From NCBI GenBank assembly GCA_039795895.1, contig JBDKKW010000010.1, positions 1 through 30,167 on the forward strand: a stretch of 30,167 bases of DNA. The letters are read 5' to 3'. The position numbers and the translations under genes were made by a program. Shown piece by piece: positions 28,590-30,167 of this stretch (the stretch's first letter is position 1; each line of letters opens with the position of its first letter). Source of the DNA: JBBTSQ01 sp039795895. GTDB lineage: Bacteria > Patescibacteriota > Minisyncoccia > Phycocordibacterales > JBAYGS01. Below the pieces are notes generated by a model. The model saw nothing but the letters and a program-made list of their open reading frames with translations. It did no database searches and was not told the origin of the DNA.

Positions 28590-28850
28590 ATGGCAATTAC
28601 ATCATCAGCAAAAAAGGCCCTCCGCTCAAGCGAAAATAAGCGCGTGGTAAACCTCCGTCGCAAAAATGCGATCGCTACTATTACCAAGCAGGTAAAAAAA
28701 CTCGTCTCTGAGAAGAAAATGAAAGAAGCCGAAGCACTTCTTCCAACAGCTTTCCAGGCTATCGACAAAGCAGCGGCTATCAATTTCATCCACAAGAACG
28801 CAGCCTCTCGACGCAAGTCTCGACTTTCAGCGCTTTTTGCAAAGAAATAA
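28590..28850 (+). CDS. rpsT: Small-subunit ribosomal protein bS20
   Basis: S20 is a helical 16S-rRNA-binding protein of the 30S subunit. From ATG 28590 it is 86 aa and highly basic: MAITSSAKKALRSSENKRVV, a long helix with KKLVSEKKMKEAEALLPTAF, and the characteristic C-terminal KAAAINFIHKNAASRRKSRL. An upstream TTG at 28551 would extend it but crosses the -10, so ATG 28590 is used. A bidirectional terminator follows. Confidence 0.95.
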   Translation: MAITSSAKKALRSSENKRVVNLRRKNAIATITKQVKKLVSEKKMKEAEALLPTAFQAIDKAAAINFIHKNAASRRKSRLSALFAKK

Positions 28851-28851
28851 C

Positions 28852-28880
28852 AAAAAACCGCTCATGATGAGCGGTTTTTT
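28852..28880. terminator. Bidirectional terminator, rpsT/methyltransferase
   Basis: AAAAAACCGCTCA and TGAGCGGTTTTTT pair perfectly around TGA between two convergent genes. Confidence 0.9.
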
Positions 28881-28888
28881 GTAACTAT

Positions 28889-29935
28889 TTATCCCTGAAT
28901 ACTCTCCAGCACTTTAAACTGAGGATTTTCAGCTACAATCCGGCAATTTCCAAAGATTTCAGTCAGGACTTTTTGATAGGGGAGAAAAGCGTTGGCGACA
29001 ATCAGTAATTTCCCTCCAGGTGCGAGGCGTTTTGGGGCATCTTTAAAAAAAGTATAGGTCGCGTCGTATGAAGTCTTGATCCCATCGTGAAAAGGAGGAT
29101 TGGAAACAATTAGATCGTATGTTGCGGTGACATCTGAAAAAATATCCGAAGCGAATACGCGAGCGTTTGTAACTCGGTTCACGCGAAGTGTTTCTTTGGT
29201 ACTGGCTACCGCAAGGGTATTGCTGTCTACTAGATCGACAGTGGTGTTTAGATACTTTTTGGCAATACAGGTGCCGATCACTCCTGATCCGCATCCCCAA
29301 TCGAGCACCTTTGTGGGAGTAGCGTCTGGCAGATTACTCAGGAGAAGCCCTGTGCCCTTATCTAGTTCACCTAAAGAAAAAACTCCAGGGAGAGATGCGA
29401 TGGTGAGCGGGGTATCATGTGCGACCACTCGGGTGGTAATAAAAGACGGGGTGAAGATGCCAACTGACTTTTCGAGAGAGGCTACAATAATCTCGGAATG
29501 TTTACCCGGTTCTTTCCAGAGGATTTTGCCGACATACTTTTCCAAGGCACTGCTGGTTGACTTGATGCCACTCTTTTTTTCTCCCACAACAGCGACTATG
29601 CCATGAGGAGTGAGATAGGTTGGGGCGATAGTAAGGGTGTATTCGAGAAGCTCGCGACTTTTTGGGAGGAAGATGACAATGAGATCGTATCGAGAGTCTA
29701 TGGTTGGCCACGCTCCGCAGGTTAATTTTTCTGCGGAAAAATTGACCTGCTTGGCAAACGCCATTTTTTCTCGATGGTCGCTATACTCAAAATCAAAAAA
29801 TGACCAATCGGTGGCGGGGGATTCTATGGAGAGAATGGAGAGTAATTCTGATTCAGGTGCGTTGATAATCAGCGCCTTTTTTGAAGCGAGTTTGGGGAGG
29901 TGCTTGATTAAGAGTTGGGTGGGGAGAGAGGGCAT
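28889..29935 (-). CDS. RsmC/RlmG-type rRNA guanine-N2 methyltransferase
   Basis: An S-adenosylmethionine-dependent methyltransferase with the two-domain layout of RsmC/RlmG: a degenerate N-terminal half (about 1-165) and a catalytic C-terminal half. The C-terminal half contains LPGVFSLGELDKGTGLLL, motif I VLDWGCGSGVIG and the catalytic motif IV SNPPFHDG. Such enzymes make m2G in 16S or 23S rRNA; which one cannot be decided. From ATG 29935 it is 348 aa. An in-frame ATG at 29959 overlaps the extended -10 TGTTATACT and would lie upstream of the transcript start, so 29935 is preferred. Confidence 0.88.
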   Translation of the reverse strand: MPSLPTQLLIKHLPKLASKKALIINAPESELLSILSIESPATDWSFFDFEYSDHREKMAFAKQVNFSAEKLTCGAWPTIDSRYDLIVIFLPKSRELLEYTLTIAPTYLTPHGIVAVVGEKKSGIKSTSSALEKYVGKILWKEPGKHSEIIVASLEKSVGIFTPSFITTRVVAHDTPLTIASLPGVFSLGELDKGTGLLLSNLPDATPTKVLDWGCGSGVIGTCIAKKYLNTTVDLVDSNTLAVASTKETLRVNRVTNARVFASDIFSDVTATYDLIVSNPPFHDGIKTSYDATYTFFKDAPKRLAPGGKLLIVANAFLPYQKVLTEIFGNCRIVAENPQFKVLESIQG

Positions 29936-29949
29936 GGGTTTATGGGGCG

Positions 29950-29958
29950 AGTATAACA
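29950..29958 (-). promoter_or_regulatory. Extended -10 of the methyltransferase gene; decides the start
   Basis: TGTTATACT on the minus strand ends 14 bases before ATG 29935. The alternative start at 29959 is part of this element. Confidence 0.65.
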
Positions 29959-30020
29959 TTTGAGGGTTGCTTGTGCATCAGTTGATCTTTTTGGTTGGAC
30001 GCTTTCGCTATCTCACTCGC

Positions 30021-30142
30021 TCCTCGATACCTCGGAGCTCTTTAGAAACCTCGTCCACAGATGCACATCATCTACCGATGTGCCACGGTTTCTAATACTC
30101 GAGGACTCGTATTTTCCTCCACGGGAAACCACAGGTTTCCCG
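30021..30142. other. Nested hairpins near the window end
   Basis: TCCTCGA/TCGAGGA (30021-30027 with 30099-30105) encloses TTAGAAACC/GGTTTCTAA (30042-30050 with 30087-30095). That in turn encloses GCACATC/GATGTGC (30063-30069 with 30077-30083). A separate 9-bp hairpin CGGGAAACC/GGTTTCCCG (30122-30142) follows. No coding frame is credible. The last bases (30152-30166) match the T arm of tRNA-Lys. It may be an RNA element or the flank of a tRNA cut by the window end. Confidence 0.45.
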
Positions 30143-30167
30143 ACCCCTTCCTGGTTCGATTCCAACC

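Noticed and set aside
30150..30167. A tRNA gene at the window end
   Set aside because: Only a T-arm-like segment is visible; its outer stem positions do not pair, and no acceptor, D or anticodon arms were found upstream.
1..30167. CRISPR arrays, insertion sequences or prophage genes
   Set aside because: No direct repeats with regular unique spacers, no transposase, integrase or phage structural protein was seen. The heptad arrays have no spacers.

Overview
The window looks like the chromosomal replication-origin region of a small-genome Candidate Phyla Radiation (Patescibacteria, Parcubacteria-type) bacterium. The evidence is the order jag(partial)-yidC-rnpA-rpmH on the minus strand facing dnaA-dnaN on the plus strand, compact housekeeping genes, reduced versions of several enzymes (short YebC, MurE without its usual N-terminal domain, PolA without a visible 3'-5' exonuclease active site), and many short unrecognised genes. 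This placement comes from gene content and style, not from a database search.

Layout. 0-4.5 kb: membrane insertase, RNase P protein and L34 (minus), then DnaA, a box-rich intergenic origin candidate, DnaN and a short DUF721/DciA-like protein. 4.6-10.5 kb: an unknown one-TM protein, a class A penicillin-binding protein (minus), TyrRS, a basic/acidic small protein, and RuvC with YebC (minus). 10.5-12.2 kb: a run of small transcription units, each ending in its own hairpin: twin micro membrane proteins, a histidine phosphatase, an unknown 82-aa protein and a lysine-rich 27-aa peptide. 12.2-15.5 kb: RuvB and PilB (minus), separated by about 0.4 kb that holds a strong promoter and a large predicted structured RNA. 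15.6-18.1 kb: two lipoproteins, an overlapping pair of very small genes, TsaE and a small membrane protein. 18.1-22.8 kb: PolA, HolA, tRNA-Lys, a probably frameshifted unknown gene and a SpoU methyltransferase. 22.9-30.2 kb: a 39-aa basic peptide, a lamin-tail-domain surface protein, MutM, a MurE-like ligase, a metallo-hydrolase, RuvA, S20, an RsmC-like methyltransferase and a palindrome-rich end.

Together the known genes cover replication initiation and elongation (DnaA, DnaN, HolA, PolA, DciA-like), recombination and repair (RuvA, RuvB and RuvC at three loci, MutM), cell-wall assembly (class A PBP, MurE-like), membrane insertion, type IV pilus extension, and translation or tRNA/rRNA modification (TyrRS, L34, S20, TsaE, SpoU and RsmC types, RNase P protein).

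Three patterns run across the window. First, most housekeeping genes have a -10 hexamer, often an extended TGnTATACT, only 5-14 bases (usually 6-8) before the start codon and no Shine-Dalgarno sequence, so they are predicted to be leaderless or nearly so. Second, many small unknown genes instead have -35/-10 promoters (TTGACA or TTGCAA with 16-17 base spacers), longer leaders, sometimes a Shine-Dalgarno sequence, and a private terminator. Third, many gene junctions carry degenerate tandem repeats with an exact 7-base period. The most interesting single object is the predicted multibranched RNA at about 13.4-13.8 kb. No CRISPR array, transposase or prophage gene was seen.
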